The notes: generated by a model not told the origin, from the sequence alone. A stretch of 64,000 nt of DNA from Gracilaria caudata (GCA_030374735.1 JASCIV010000009.1:23932-87931); one strand, 5' to 3'. Positions 11,027-21,408 are shown, counted from the stretch's first letter. A program made the numbers and translations.

Positions 11027-12244
11027 CTATCCTTTTGGGATGCTCTCCATAACTTGTCTATTGTCAGGAAACTGAGAATTTCCTTCACCTTCACTGGGCT
11101 TCGCGTGTGCGAAACTAGCTGCTGCATCTTTTTGGTTGATATCTAAACACTCAAAAAGTTTCAAAGTGTATGGGTGGAACTCGAGCTCTGTGGGTGGGAG
11201 TGTTTCTTTGTCAGACAGACTATGCGGTGCGGCAAAGGATTTGAAGTCGGTGACTAAATCTATATACCGTGCCACGTTTGTGCTTGCCATGGACAACGAC
11301 ACAGCGTCCATTTCTTCGACCGTAACCGGAGTGGTTCGATGAGGGTCACCTTGTTCTGTTTTTAAGATAGACAACCACTCGAGGTCCAGATATATGCGCC
11401 TTTCTTCTCCTTTTTCTCCGGATTGAGAACATTGCGGCCGAGAGCATTGTGTTGGGATGTCGAGCAGCTGGACGAAGTCCCGGCGTGGGAGAATTTTGTC
11501 CAGAGCTAGAAACCTAGTGCGTGCGCCTTGATCATGCTCGACTAATGCCGCGAACTTGACATGCATATGTGCCGCAAACCAATACGGCGGCTGAATAGCA
11601 CGCAAGAGTTCTGTAGCGCCAGGATTTCCAAAAGTCCCATTTTCGATTTCATGACGAAGAAACGGCTTCGCTGCGAGAAGCTTCGAAAGATTACCGTGAC
11701 GCCAGATGCTTCGTGGCCAATCATGTGAAATGAGGATATCCACTGGTTGCCGAAGGCGCAAAAGCCTCTGAACGTCCTCTTTCCGGGTATGATAGACAGA
11801 TTTGATCTGATTCTTCGGGTACGGCGGCTTTTCGAAGCGTGGTTTCTCATAGTCCCGTTCAGTATAAACGCCGCTTATTCCAGCGATGCGCAAACCTCCG
11901 AAGTTAATGACGCCAGCATTACCAAGAAAGTACATGTTTGGTGCCACAAGGCCTCCAAGTGGTAATTGTTGCAAATGGTTAGATGCTTCATGATTACCAC
12001 CGACAAATATGGTCGGGACGGGTGCGACAGAGGAACCGTTATAGTATTTCCAGAAGGAGCCCATATCACGATATTTTGGGGGGCATGCCATACACGCAAG
12101 ATCGGATCGGTTACGCATGGCTTGGAAATCACCGGGGCAAATGATGAGATCCACAGTGGTAGACTGATGTTGTTCCAGCTCTTTAATTGCTGCGTAAAGA
12201 CTGTCCAACTCTCCGTGGGCACATCCGACGACGGCGACTTTCAT
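11027..12244 (-). CDS. DBR1: RNA lariat debranching enzyme DBR1
   Basis: 405 aa from the preferred ATG at 12244. DBR1 hydrolyses the 2'-5' branch bond of excised intron lariats in the nucleus and cytoplasm. It is a metallophosphoesterase. Metal ligands are visible in GCAHGELD (Cys8, His10), CPGDFQ (Asp), GGNHE (Asn/His), SHDWP (His) and AHMHVKF (two His). The DBR1-specific stretch GNLSKLLAAKPFLRHEI and the dimer-interface region follow. The C-terminal part (SILKTEQ...) is more divergent, as in other species. An in-frame extension of 51 codons runs to an ATG at 12397. It is Arg/Ser-rich and begins away from the conserved MKVAVVGC start, so it is probably leader, but it could add an organelle-targeting form. 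Its presence fits a genome that still splices introns. Confidence 0.93.
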   Translation of the reverse strand: MKVAVVGCAHGELDSLYAAIKELEQHQSTTVDLIICPGDFQAMRNRSDLACMACPPKYRDMGSFWKYYNGSSVAPVPTIFVGGNHEASNHLQQLPLGGLVAPNMYFLGNAGVINFGGLRIAGISGVYTERDYEKPRFEKPPYPKNQIKSVYHTRKEDVQRLLRLRQPVDILISHDWPRSIWRHGNLSKLLAAKPFLRHEIENGTFGNPGATELLRAIQPPYWFAAHMHVKFAALVEHDQGARTRFLALDKILPRRDFVQLLDIPTQCSRPQCSQSGEKGEERRIYLDLEWLSILKTEQGDPHRTTPVTVEEMDAVSLSMASTNVARYIDLVTDFKSFAAPHSLSDKETLPPTELEFHPYTLKLFECLDINQKDAAASFAHAKPSEGEGNSQFPDNRQVMESIPKG

Positions 12245-12397
12245 TTTTGCACGGGATCGAAGACGGTGAAGCTTCCGATGAGGCGGAGAGGATGATAGGG
12301 AAGCGAACGGAACCGACGAATGGCGCTTTCTAAAGCGGATCTTTTTCGGAACGCATACGGGTGTCCAGAGCGTGACTGCTGAACGGATGTTACTCAT

Positions 12398-13292
12398 ATG
12401 TTGAGAAATTCTTGCATCTAATGCAAGCTATGGATCGTTTCGGCAGTATCGCAGAGCTCATCACTTGATGCCACTACAGATTAAATGATGGTAACCAACA
12501 GTTTCGGGAATGGGAGTTGGTCGGTGGTATGTCGGGAAAAGGCGCTTGCATGGCAAGTAGCGGTGAACAAGCGACACTCTGCGGATCACAACCGAAGCCA
12601 GCAGCTTTGTTGACCTCTGTACAAGGCGCACCTAACTTCGTAAACGCGGGTAGCGATTCGCACACCCAACACTCCAGGGCGAAGAGGAGCAATGGTGATC
12701 TGGTGCGGAACAGGGATGAGTCATCGGGATAACCGATTCTCATGGGAGGGGAAGAGGAAGCTTGATGCTACTTTCGTACCCTTCGTACATACTATGCAAC
12801 TTTGACGGAAGATTCGTGCTGTAGGTTGATCTCGCCAGGTGCATTACGTGTAGATACTCGCGCGGAGCAATCACGTGTCGCGCACTTGCGGATCGCCGCG
12901 GCGTGTCGCTTTGTCGAACAGCGGTGCCAGAACGGCTGTCGTGTGTCGACACGCTGGTGTCGACGATGATGAGTGGTGGCAGCACGACCAGAGCATGGCC
13001 GTTGCGTTCAGAGGCTTGGTGCACCGCAGGTTTGGCGCACTTGCGATTTTCCGATCTTTGAGATTTTGCCATCTGGCCCAATTCTCCTCCACGTCATTCG
13101 CGTTGCCCAATGCGATAGCGCTCAAAACTGCTCACAACCTGCCTAACAGGCGCTGCGAACCGCTTATCTGAGCCCTGTCCCACGTTAAAAGCCCTCGGGT
13201 TCGCTCTTGGTGCGAAGAATTGTTTTGTGACAGACTCCGAACAACTTGGAGCTCATATTTCACATTCGATTAGTACACTATTTCTGAAAGAC
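12398..13292. promoter_or_regulatory. Divergent promoter region DBR1/GEP
   Basis: Spacer of about 0.9 kb between divergent genes (about 1.05 kb from the canonical DBR1 ATG). It holds a short GTAC-rich patch at 12771-12800 and several overlapping chance frames on both strands. In-frame codons upstream of the GEP start (13227-13292) lack an obvious targeting signal and are treated as leader. No TATA box was convincing. Confidence 0.5.
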
Positions 13293-16200
13293 ATGAGTGC
13301 TCAAGCGAGGGCTGTGGCGTTCGTACCGGCAGCATTGGCTCGCACGTTGCGAAGCTCTTCTTTTGTTTCAACTCATCTTACTGCCGTCAAGTCTCCGAGG
13401 GTGTCCGTCTTTCAGAGAAGGGCAAGAATAACAGCAGTTTTGCAACAACCCGCCAACCCCACGAGCAAGACTATGCGGCGCAGACCACCGCCGCCCCGAA
13501 TATCACCGCCAGCCAAGACTGATGCAGAGAGCGATATTGAAGACTCTGAGAGTTTTTATCAGCTCCCTCCCCCAGAAATAGCTCGCTTGGTGGATGCCAC
13601 GGCAGATCCTTACGTGTCTCTACAGCCGTCGTCCAAGGAATGGATTGTCATGCTTCAAAGACCCAACATGCCCCCTATCGCAGAAGTGGCGGCGGAGGAG
13701 TTACGCCTCGCCGGATATAGGATCAACGCCAACACATATGCACCCTCACGAGCCGATTACTTTATTGGTATGGCTTTGCAACGAATTGATGACCCCGAAC
13801 GAATACAATTACCGGTTACTGGTTTGCCCCCTGCACCAGGGGGCTCACCTCATATTGAGCTGGGATATGTTCGATGGGCCCCTGATGGTTCCAAGTGTTC
13901 TTTTTGCGTTTATGATCCTCTTTTTGGTTTAGAGCTTTGGGTTCTGGACGTTACAACCAGACATGCGGTTCCTGTACTTCCTGGCATGCGTTTAAATGCT
14001 GTGTGTGGCGATCCGTACACATGGAGCCCAGATTCAAAGACTATAGTTGCAAAATTTGTTGTGGAAGGACGCTTACCTCCACAAAAATCCAGAGTGCCAC
14101 AAGGTCCGCTGGTGCAGGAAAACCTGAGCTCTGATCCTGCTCCGTCTCGTACGTACCAGGATCTTCTAAAATCGAGGCATGACGTTGCTCTATTCGAGCA
14201 TTATACCACTTGTCAACTGGGAGCTGTTGATGTCGAAGCTTGCGAAATGTACCCCTTGGGAGAGCCTGCTGCGTTCAAGCATGCATCTCCATCACCTGAT
14301 GGTTCTTATCTTCTTGTCGATGCTATGGTCCCGCCATATCACTACATGATGCCGGCCGGAAGATTCCCGCGAAAGGTTGAAGTCTGGCACGCGAAAAGCG
14401 GGGAAGTTGCTTGTGTGGTTGCAGAAATTCCCTCACAAGACAAGATTCCAATTGCGTTCGATGGGGTAGGTGAGGGACCAAGGTCCATTGGATGGCGTGC
14501 AGATGCACCGGCGATGTTGTACTGGGCTGAAGCTCAGGATGGAGGTGATCCCAACCGGAAAGCGGACATTCGAGATTGCATCTTCAGTTTGCCCGCACCT
14601 TTCACTGGCCGGCCTCGACGCCTGGCGTCTCTCCCGTGGAGATATGCTGGGATAATATGGGGCTCAGATTCCGTCGCGCTAATCTCAGAACGTCGATATC
14701 GAAGTCGTTCGGTGCGCTCCTATCTTATGGCTCCTGGGTCTGTTGTCGCGACCTCAGTTTCTTGCGATGATGTGCTTGATTTGGGACAGTTCGAACAAGA
14801 TGGAGCTACCCCTTCTTCCCAGAGCAATGGCTCTCAAGGGCATATTGCGACTCAGAACGGCGCGTTTCAGGATAATGAAACATCAAACGGCGTTGCAGAG
14901 AAAAGTAATGAAGGAAATGGTGTTGAAAAGGCATTTGTCGAAGGCAACAGGGTAGTGAGAAGTAGCTTAAACGGGAATGGAGTGAGCACAGGTGCAGAAA
15001 ACGGCTTGGCAGAAACACACGAACAAAATGGAACTGATGACCACGATTTGTCAGGACCCTGCTGCGCCCGAGCGTGTGATTTGAGTCAATGGGAAGCTCC
15101 AAAACGTCTCATTATTAATATTAAGAACTGGGAGGATGTCTACAACGATCCAGGTAGTGTATGTACGACACGAAACTCTTATGGGAAGAGTGTGTTACGA
15201 CTTATCTATCCCATTGGAAGAACTGAGCACATTGAGGAAGGTGAAGCCATTGGTAAACCGTTTTTGATGATGCTGGGGGCTGGTGCGTCTGCTGAAGGTA
15301 ACAAGCCTTTCTTGAGCTTGTTTGATACCGTGTCTGGCAAGCAGACAAAAGTCTGGCAAAGTTCCCCGCCGAAATACGAAGCGATTGCAACCGTACTGAG
15401 GGAGGACGAAAGCACTAGCGCCCCACTTGAAGTACTTATACGACAGGAGACGCCGCATGAGAATCCAAATTACTTTGTGCAAAACGTGAGCGGTGCCGTT
15501 CAGAAAGTGTTCACAGAGCTTGCAGAAGAAGACGATGAGGTTGCACATGTCGTTGATACATCGAATGCTGATAGTGCTCTGCGGGCAGTGACGAAGTTCC
15601 CGCATCCTGCACCTGATCTAATAGGTGTACAAAGAGAAATTGTTCAATACGAACGTGCCGATGGTGCTCGTTTGAACGGATCTCTGTACCTTCCTCCTGG
15701 ATATGATCAAGAGCGCGATGGACCACTGCCCGTGTTTATCTGGGCTTATCCAAGGGAATACAAATCGAAGGAATTCGCTGGTCAAACACGAGGGTCTCCC
15801 TTCCGATTCGTGCGCCTTGCCAGAACCCCTTTGTACTGGCTGACCAGAGGTTATGCAATTCTGGACGGGCCCGAAATGCCCATTATTGGGGAAGGTGACG
15901 CAGAAGCAAATGACACCTATATAGAGCAGTTAGTGAGCAGTGCAGAGGCGGCTGTTGACTTTTTGGTGAAGCGAGGTATTGGGGAGAGAGGAAGGATAGC
16001 AATCGGTGGACACTCGTATGGAGCGTTCATGGCGGTGAATCTATTGGCACACGCACCAGGCTTGTTCTGCTGCGGGATTGCTCGGTCTGGAGCTTATAAC
16101 CGGACACTGACGCCTTTTGGTTTCCAGAGTGAAGAGCGAACTCTTTGGCAGGCACGAGATGTTTATCAGAACATGTCTCCCTACATGTATGCGAACAAGG

Positions 16201-16439
16201 TGGACAGCCCGTTGTTGCTAGTACACGGTGAGGCGGACAATAACCCCGGCACATTTCCGATGCAGAGCGAGAGAATGTATCAGGCGCTCAAGGGACACGG
16301 GAAAGTGGCGAGATATGTTACGTTACCACACGAGGGGCATGGCTATAGGGCCAGGGAGTCTGTTATGCATGTTTTGGCGGAGATGACAACGTGGTTGGAC
16401 AGGTATTGCAAACGGGATAAGGACAAAGTTCCCGGATGA
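13293..16439 (+). CDS. GEP: Glutamyl endopeptidase, plastid (S9 prolyl oligopeptidase family)
   Basis: 1048 aa from the ATG at 13293. This is the plant and algal stromal glutamyl endopeptidase type of serine peptidase, which degrades peptides after Glu. An N-terminal beta-propeller precedes an alpha/beta-hydrolase domain. The catalytic triad is visible as Ser908 (GGHSYGAFMAVNLLAHAP), Asp982 (HGEADNN) and His1016 (PHEGHGY). The block GIARSGAYNRTLTPFGFQSE is nearly diagnostic of this subfamily. The first 50 or so residues (MSAQARAVAFVPAALARTLR...) look like a red-algal transit peptide, which is why this start is chosen over an in-frame ATG 66 nt upstream. A low-complexity Asn/Gly/Glu insertion lies at about residues 505-590, inside the propeller. 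Single exon. Confidence 0.93.
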   Translation: MSAQARAVAFVPAALARTLRSSSFVSTHLTAVKSPRVSVFQRRARITAVLQQPANPTSKTMRRRPPPPRISPPAKTDAESDIEDSESFYQLPPPEIARLVDATADPYVSLQPSSKEWIVMLQRPNMPPIAEVAAEELRLAGYRINANTYAPSRADYFIGMALQRIDDPERIQLPVTGLPPAPGGSPHIELGYVRWAPDGSKCSFCVYDPLFGLELWVLDVTTRHAVPVLPGMRLNAVCGDPYTWSPDSKTIVAKFVVEGRLPPQKSRVPQGPLVQENLSSDPAPSRTYQDLLKSRHDVALFEHYTTCQLGAVDVEACEMYPLGEPAAFKHASPSPDGSYLLVDAMVPPYHYMMPAGRFPRKVEVWHAKSGEVACVVAEIPSQDKIPIAFDGVGEGPRSIGWRADAPAMLYWAEAQDGGDPNRKADIRDCIFSLPAPFTGRPRRLASLPWRYAGIIWGSDSVALISERRYRSRSVRSYLMAPGSVVATSVSCDDVLDLGQFEQDGATPSSQSNGSQGHIATQNGAFQDNETSNGVAEKSNEGNGVEKAFVEGNRVVRSSLNGNGVSTGAENGLAETHEQNGTDDHDLSGPCCARACDLSQWEAPKRLIINIKNWEDVYNDPGSVCTTRNSYGKSVLRLIYPIGRTEHIEEGEAIGKPFLMMLGAGASAEGNKPFLSLFDTVSGKQTKVWQSSPPKYEAIATVLREDESTSAPLEVLIRQETPHENPNYFVQNVSGAVQKVFTELAEEDDEVAHVVDTSNADSALRAVTKFPHPAPDLIGVQREIVQYERADGARLNGSLYLPPGYDQERDGPLPVFIWAYPREYKSKEFAGQTRGSPFRFVRLARTPLYWLTRGYAILDGPEMPIIGEGDAEANDTYIEQLVSSAEAAVDFLVKRGIGERGRIAIGGHSYGAFMAVNLLAHAPGLFCCGIARSGAYNRTLTPFGFQSEERTLWQARDVYQNMSPYMYANKVDSPLLLVHGEADNNPGTFPMQSERMYQALKGHGKVARYVTLPHEGHGYRARESVMHVLAEMTTWLDRYCKRDKDKVPG

Positions 16440-18391
16440 GTTCAGGAAGACTCTGATTATTTTAAGTGTAGACTCAATTTACTTGTAAAGGGATATCCTT
16501 ACATGATATCACAAGGAGAAAGAAGAGCTGAAGAACGCATGGGATGTGGCTTCAGAGGTTTCAGGCTGGTACTTTGCCTGAGCCTCTTTGTCGAGGAAGA
16601 AGTGCGATGAGCTTTTCAAAGACCTGTTCGACTCGTTGAGTAGCATTCTTAAGGCGAAAGCATGCCTTTTTTTGCGGGTCGAGGGGTACAACAAAGGAAT
16701 CCATATTAACAACTTTTCCCTTAGAGCTGATAAGTCTCTGCCCCAGCAACAGGCTTAATTGGGGCCAGCGCTGCATCTGGAGGCATCCAAAGTCTCACAA
16801 AAGTATTATCAAAACCTAGCCAGTTCTCACCTTCGCAGCCGAAGAACTGAAATTGTTCTGGAAGGTCTTGCGGGACCACCACATGTTCTAGTGCATGTCT
16901 GCAATACGAGGCTAAATGCATATCTCGAAGAACAGCTGTTTCTTGATGCTCAGCAAGAGTTGAGATGATCTGTGTGTGCAGCACATCATGTGCATCCTAT
17001 GTAACAATATACCCACTAAAAGCCTTCGTCTATGGTGAGCAATGAACATTGCAGGAATGGCATGAATCTGATGTTTTTGGATGTCTGCGACTAATGTTAA
17101 CCCTCTATACGTTACCCTTCGAGTCGAAGGCTTCGACAGGAGCCTGTCGGGAAAAAGTCGTTCAGCTGATCTGTGGTTCTCAGAGGACAGTATATTTGCA
17201 GCAATGCAGTGTTGAATGTTGGTAGGAGACGAATGTGGAGATGGCGAGATTAAACGCTGCAACGATCTCCATGCAAATGATTGCTCCAGACAGTGCAAGG
17301 TTCGATGAGCGATGGTGTTGGACGGCGGTCTCGAGAGACTGCACCTCGCCGTGATGTGTCGTCCGCAATGGACGGCGCTGAAACTGCGGTAGGGGAGATA
17401 ACCTTTTTAAGCTTGCAAAGTGTTTGAGCTACCGAAGGTAGTAACATTAGTTTGAGCGTGATGGTGGTATTTTTGTCGAATGCGTACACCTTGTACGATA
17501 CTGCTCCTTGCCGTTGTGCGTAGAGGGGTAAGTGGAATATGCGTGCATGGGTTGATTGACGAAAGGGTTAAAAGGCGCTGATTTGGGCTCAATGACAAGG
17601 TGTTCTGTGGGGCTGCAATTGTCCCCGGCTTTAGGCCTTTCGTGGGGGTGAATGCGCAGCTTGTGGCTACCCTGGATACAATCGCGCGCTATGATAGCGC
17701 GCGAGTGTAGCCAGGATGGCGCATGACACAGATATTTTTGAACATTGAGCGCAAACGGCATGCTGGAGGAGCGCCAGCTGAGAGAGAAGCAGATTGAGCG
17801 TATCTTCTGATACGCGGCGGCGAGCGTGACGCTGAATTTAAACTTTATTGCCAGCGGCACGCCGTGCGAGACGAACAAGCGAGCAATGGCTTCGACGGCG
17901 CGCGCAGCCGTTCTGCACCACAGGGAGCGCGCGGCGATGAACAGGCGCGGCGGCGGCGGCGCAATCAGTGGCGGCGGGACGGCAACAGGCGCTCATAACA
18001 TTTGCTGCGCGCGCACACCCTGTGCCGCGACCTGTGGCGATTGGCCAACGTGGCCGCACGCGCAGATTTTGCACATGTCGCAAGCGCAACGGCTGGTGGA
18101 ACGGCGCCGACATTACAGAGCTTTCAGTTCGCTGGGGAGGCGCGCGAGATCGGCGCCACATTCTGGGTGAACGTCCGAATGGCAACCTGCGCTTCTGTAA
18201 GGTGCAGCTCGTCACGCCCACCACACACGCCGTTCGCCTCTGCCGCCCGAGCCATTTTGGTCGCCCTGCCCGTCACTCTTATCCCCCAACATCCAGCGTC
18301 CCCCTCCTACCCGTTCCCTTCCCCCCCTGCGCCATCCCACCCGCACCCCCGCAGCACCCCACCGCCGCCGCGCTCCCCTCGCTCGCCCCCC
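16440..18391. other. Spacer between GEP and NTT, with GC-rich NTT leader
   Basis: The left half holds the interrupted minus-strand coding region described separately. From about 17840 the sequence turns strongly GC-rich and then CT-rich (18290-18390), up to the NTT start. This is likely the promoter and 5' leader of a highly expressed gene. An in-frame run of 130 codons upstream of the NTT ATG is Pro/Arg-rich and shows no hydrophobic or transit character, so it is not called coding. Confidence 0.5.
16561..17489 (-). pseudogene. Interrupted protein-like region, unknown family
   Basis: Reading the minus strand from about 17510, protein-like segments follow one another in different frames. They include one with VYAFDKNTTITLKL (17489-17400), one with NLALSGAIICMEIVAAFNLAIS (about 17310-17240), one with HCIAANILSSENHRSAERLF, one with ISTLAEHQETAVLRDMHLASY and then FFGCEGENWLGFDNTFVRLW (about 16970-16780), and a last one with VVNMDSFVVPLDPQKK (about 16720-16561). 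Frame changes look like single-base steps, and no GT-AG introns of the size seen elsewhere in the window fit the joints. It could be a decaying gene, a gene with very short introns, or sequence with indel errors. I do not recognise the family and do not reconstruct it. Confidence 0.4.
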
Positions 18392-20341
18392 ATGTCCTTC
18401 GTCACCCCGGCTTTCGCGCCGGTGCACGCCGTCACCGCCTCGCGATCCTTCTTCGGAGCGAGGGCCGTTAGCGCCCGCAGCACCCCCAATGTGGCGCTTC
18501 GCATGAGCGTGGGCGGCAACTCCGCCAATCAGCCCGCCAAGCTCGCCAAGATTGCACTGCCCGCTTCCGATGTCTCCCGCCCCGCCGATGCCGCCCGCGT
18601 GCAGGAGAAGCCCGTTGCTAACGTTTTGCCCGCCACCAGTGGCATGGGCGCTTTCGACCCTCGTATCAGCTCCACCTTCACTGTCGTGGTCGCCACCATC
18701 GCCGGGATAATCTTCTCGCGAAGGAAGCGCGATGAGAACAAGGATCTCGAGAAGCTGGTCGGCTCCCCCATGGCCATGTCCGGTGCCACCGCAGGCAACG
18801 GCTCTTCCGCTCCCAAGACGTTGGGACAGCGCCTCAAGGGACTCATCCCACCGGAAAATGAGAGGAAGAAGCTCTTCCCTCTTGGTCTCATGTTCTTTGT
18901 TATTCTCTTCAACTACACCATTCTCCGCGATACCAAGGATGTGCTTGTCGTCACAAGCGCTGGTGCCGAAATCATCCCCTTCTTGAAGACCTACTGCAAC
19001 CTTCCCGGTGCAATTCTCTTCACAATCGGGTACTCCAATATGTCCAATGCACTGTCGAGAGAACAGCTCTTTTATGTTTGCATCGTTCCATTCGTCCTCT
19101 TCTTTTTGGGATTTGGTTTCTTCATTTACCCCAACCTCGCCATGCTCCACCCCGTCCAATTTGCCAATTCTCTTGCTGCAAGCCTTCCACCTGGCTTTGT
19201 TGCCCCGATCGCTATTTTGAAGAACTGGACCTTTGCTTTGTTCTACACTCTCGCTGAACTCTGGGGTTCCGTCGTCGTTTCGTTGCTCTTCTGGGGCTTT
19301 GCCAATGAGGTCACCACTGTTGACGAAGCCAAAAAGTACTACCCGCTTTTCGGTCTCATGGCCAACGTCGCCCTGATTTTCAGTGGTCAGTACGTGCGCT
19401 TCGTGTCTGACATTCGTGCCAAGTTACCGCCGGGCGTTGACGGGTGGGCTCTTTCGCTCAAGTATCTCATGTCAATGATCGGTGTTGGTGGCGCAGTGAT
19501 TGTTGGATGCTACTACTACATGCAACGGAAGGTCTTGACTGACCCGGATCTGTTCGAGCCGAGAAAGCAGAAGTCCTCTAAGCAGAAGACGAAGCTGGGT
19601 CTCGTCGAGTCGGCCAAATATCTGGGTCAGTCCAAGTACATCCGTGATCTTGCCACCCTTGTCATTGCGTATGGTATGAGCATCAACATTGTTGAAGTCA
19701 CATGGAAGTCACGCCTCAGGGCCGCTTACCCCGATCCCAATGCTTACTCAGCGTTCATGGGTAACTTCTCCACTTGCACCGGTATCGTGACGTTCACGAT
19801 GATGCTTGTCGGCCGCTTTATCTTCCGCAAGTTCGGATGGGGAGCTGCCGCTGTCATCACTCCGTTGGTGCTTGGTGTCACCGGTCTCATATTCTTCTCT
19901 CTTATCCTGTTCTCTGGCACCGTTTCTCCGTTCATTGCGGCCCTTGGTACAACCCCGCTCATTGCTGCTGTCATGATCGGTGCAGCTCAAAATATTCTTT
20001 CGAAGAGCTCCAAGTATTCTCTGTTCGACCCTTGCAAGGAAATGGCATACATTCCTTTGGATGTGGAACAGAAATCGAAGGGTAAGGCTGCCATCGACGT
20101 AATTGGAAACCCTCTCGGAAAGTCTGGTGGAAGTTTCATCCAGCAGATTCTCATCTTCTCCATGGGGTCTTTGGCGGCGTCTACACCATATTTGGCTGTC
20201 ATTCTGTTCGCCATCATTGGCATGTGGCTTGCTGCCGCTCGGTCGCTTGACAAGCAATTCAGCTCCTACATGATGAAAGAAACTGCACCCGCGGCGGAGA
20301 AGAAGGTGGGTGCGGAAACGGCCGCCGCTGCAGCAGAATAA
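18392..20341 (+). CDS. NTT: Plastid ATP/ADP translocase (NTT/TLC family)
   Basis: 649 aa from the ATG at 18392. The family exchanges cytosolic ATP for stromal ADP plus phosphate across the inner plastid envelope; it is shared by plastids, Chlamydiae and Rickettsiae. Signatures include FNYTILRDTKDVLVVTSAG, then IIPFLKTYCNLPGA, then LAELWGSVVVSLLFWGFANE and DPCKEMAYIPLD. About a dozen hydrophobic segments run from residue 170 to 620. The N-terminus (MSFVTPAFAPVHAVTASRSF...) is Ala/Ser/Arg-rich and fits a transit peptide. Third codon positions are strongly C-rich, especially in the first 600 bp, unlike neighbours, which suggests high expression. That composition also creates a long antisense frame (18212-19159), judged spurious. 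The C-terminus is an Ala-rich tail. Single exon. Confidence 0.95.
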   Translation: MSFVTPAFAPVHAVTASRSFFGARAVSARSTPNVALRMSVGGNSANQPAKLAKIALPASDVSRPADAARVQEKPVANVLPATSGMGAFDPRISSTFTVVVATIAGIIFSRRKRDENKDLEKLVGSPMAMSGATAGNGSSAPKTLGQRLKGLIPPENERKKLFPLGLMFFVILFNYTILRDTKDVLVVTSAGAEIIPFLKTYCNLPGAILFTIGYSNMSNALSREQLFYVCIVPFVLFFLGFGFFIYPNLAMLHPVQFANSLAASLPPGFVAPIAILKNWTFALFYTLAELWGSVVVSLLFWGFANEVTTVDEAKKYYPLFGLMANVALIFSGQYVRFVSDIRAKLPPGVDGWALSLKYLMSMIGVGGAVIVGCYYYMQRKVLTDPDLFEPRKQKSSKQKTKLGLVESAKYLGQSKYIRDLATLVIAYGMSINIVEVTWKSRLRAAYPDPNAYSAFMGNFSTCTGIVTFTMMLVGRFIFRKFGWGAAAVITPLVLGVTGLIFFSLILFSGTVSPFIAALGTTPLIAAVMIGAAQNILSKSSKYSLFDPCKEMAYIPLDVEQKSKGKAAIDVIGNPLGKSGGSFIQQILIFSMGSLAASTPYLAVILFAIIGMWLAAARSLDKQFSSYMMKETAPAAEKKVGAETAAAAAE

Positions 20342-21050
20342 AGGGAGATGTTCGTTGTTCCGATGTTTTGAATGAAGACCTTTTTTAGTGCAGTCGATTG
20401 TGGATACTTATTGCGTAAGCCGTTTGGATATTGATTCGTTGGTGTTATCTGTGGTTTGTATGAAGCGGATGCTTTATTAGTTTCTCATTAAACCGATCGT
20501 TTTGGTGGGCGATGCTGATGGTTGCACTGTGAGCATCTTCTTCGCGAATGCCACACTAAGTAACATCAGTTGTATCCCCTACTTTTTTGAATGACATGGT
20601 GCGTTCCGTTCATGGAAAACGAAGTGTCTATTCCAGCTTTGATCTTGGCTCGATGTATATGATAGATGAACTACGAAGGTATCGGAGGCACCAACGCCTG
20701 TGTCCCTTTGTGAGATAGTCGAAAAGGGCAGGGTAAGAATAGCGACACTACAAGGGTAGAAATAAAAAAAGTGTTTCACGGCCCGTGAATCACGGGTAAT
20801 GCAAAGCTTTCAACATGATGATATGAAACCGTTTTTGGAAAAGGATAGCGGCGCATTCCCACCGAAGACGGGGAGACAACGCAAAGAAATTCATACGTCT
20901 CTTCTCGCAAGGGCCAGGCCAGCTTCGGGAAATCCCCGGCCAACCCGCGGAAGGTTAATGAGTTACCTTTGCTTTCGAGGAACAGCAATCCATTACATTT
21001 TGAAGCAATTAGATTGCTGACGCCTCGCCCCACAAAACATGATGATCATG

Positions 21051-21150
21051 TTCTTCTTTATTTTGGATAACAATCTTCAATTACTAGACTGCACCTAAAC
21101 CTTTAAACAAGGCTCTCTCTCTCTCTCTGTAAGAAGGCAAAGAACTTTTG
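21051..21150 (+). repeat. Dispersed repeat, copy 1
   Basis: Begins TTCTTCTTTATTTTGGATAAC and continues through AATTACTAGACTGCA to a CT tract and GTAAGAAGGCAAAGAACTT. It aligns along its length with copies at 35620, 38447 and 58068. This is the most diverged copy at its left end. Confidence 0.6.
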
Positions 21151-21343
21151 CGGAAATTGTCGAACCAATGATCATGTTGATCACAGCACCAACAGTCTCT
21201 ACAAAATGTGCCAACACTAAACAAAAGCTGAAAGGACTGTATTGTTCTCTCTCTCTCTCTCTTCTGTAGGTGCAGTAGTTCGTGGCACGAACTCCTCCTA
21301 CCTTGAGCTAGTGCTGAATGCACGGCCAGATGAATACCATAAT

Positions 21344-21408
21344 ATCATTTACTCATGTCTTTCTGTGCAGTGCATCATGCACTGCACAGAAAGACGTGAG
21401 TAAATGAT
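21344..21408. repeat. 32-bp-arm inverted repeat (hairpin)
   Basis: Arms 21344-21375 and 21377-21408 are complementary except for one position (21356 T against 21396 G), with a single central base at 21376. If transcribed on the plus strand the mismatch becomes a U-G pair, giving an unbroken 32-bp stem. It lies about 1 kb downstream of the NTT gene and 1.4 kb upstream of the Myb gene, in no coding frame. Confidence 0.9.

Noticed and set aside
18002..18391. Starting NTT at the upstream in-frame codons
   Set aside because: The extension is Pro/Arg-rich with no targeting or conserved sequence, and would place the transit peptide internally.
18212..19159. 315-codon minus-strand frame
   Set aside because: It is antisense to the clear NTT gene in GC-rich sequence, with Gly/Arg/Glu-rich low-complexity translation and no domain.
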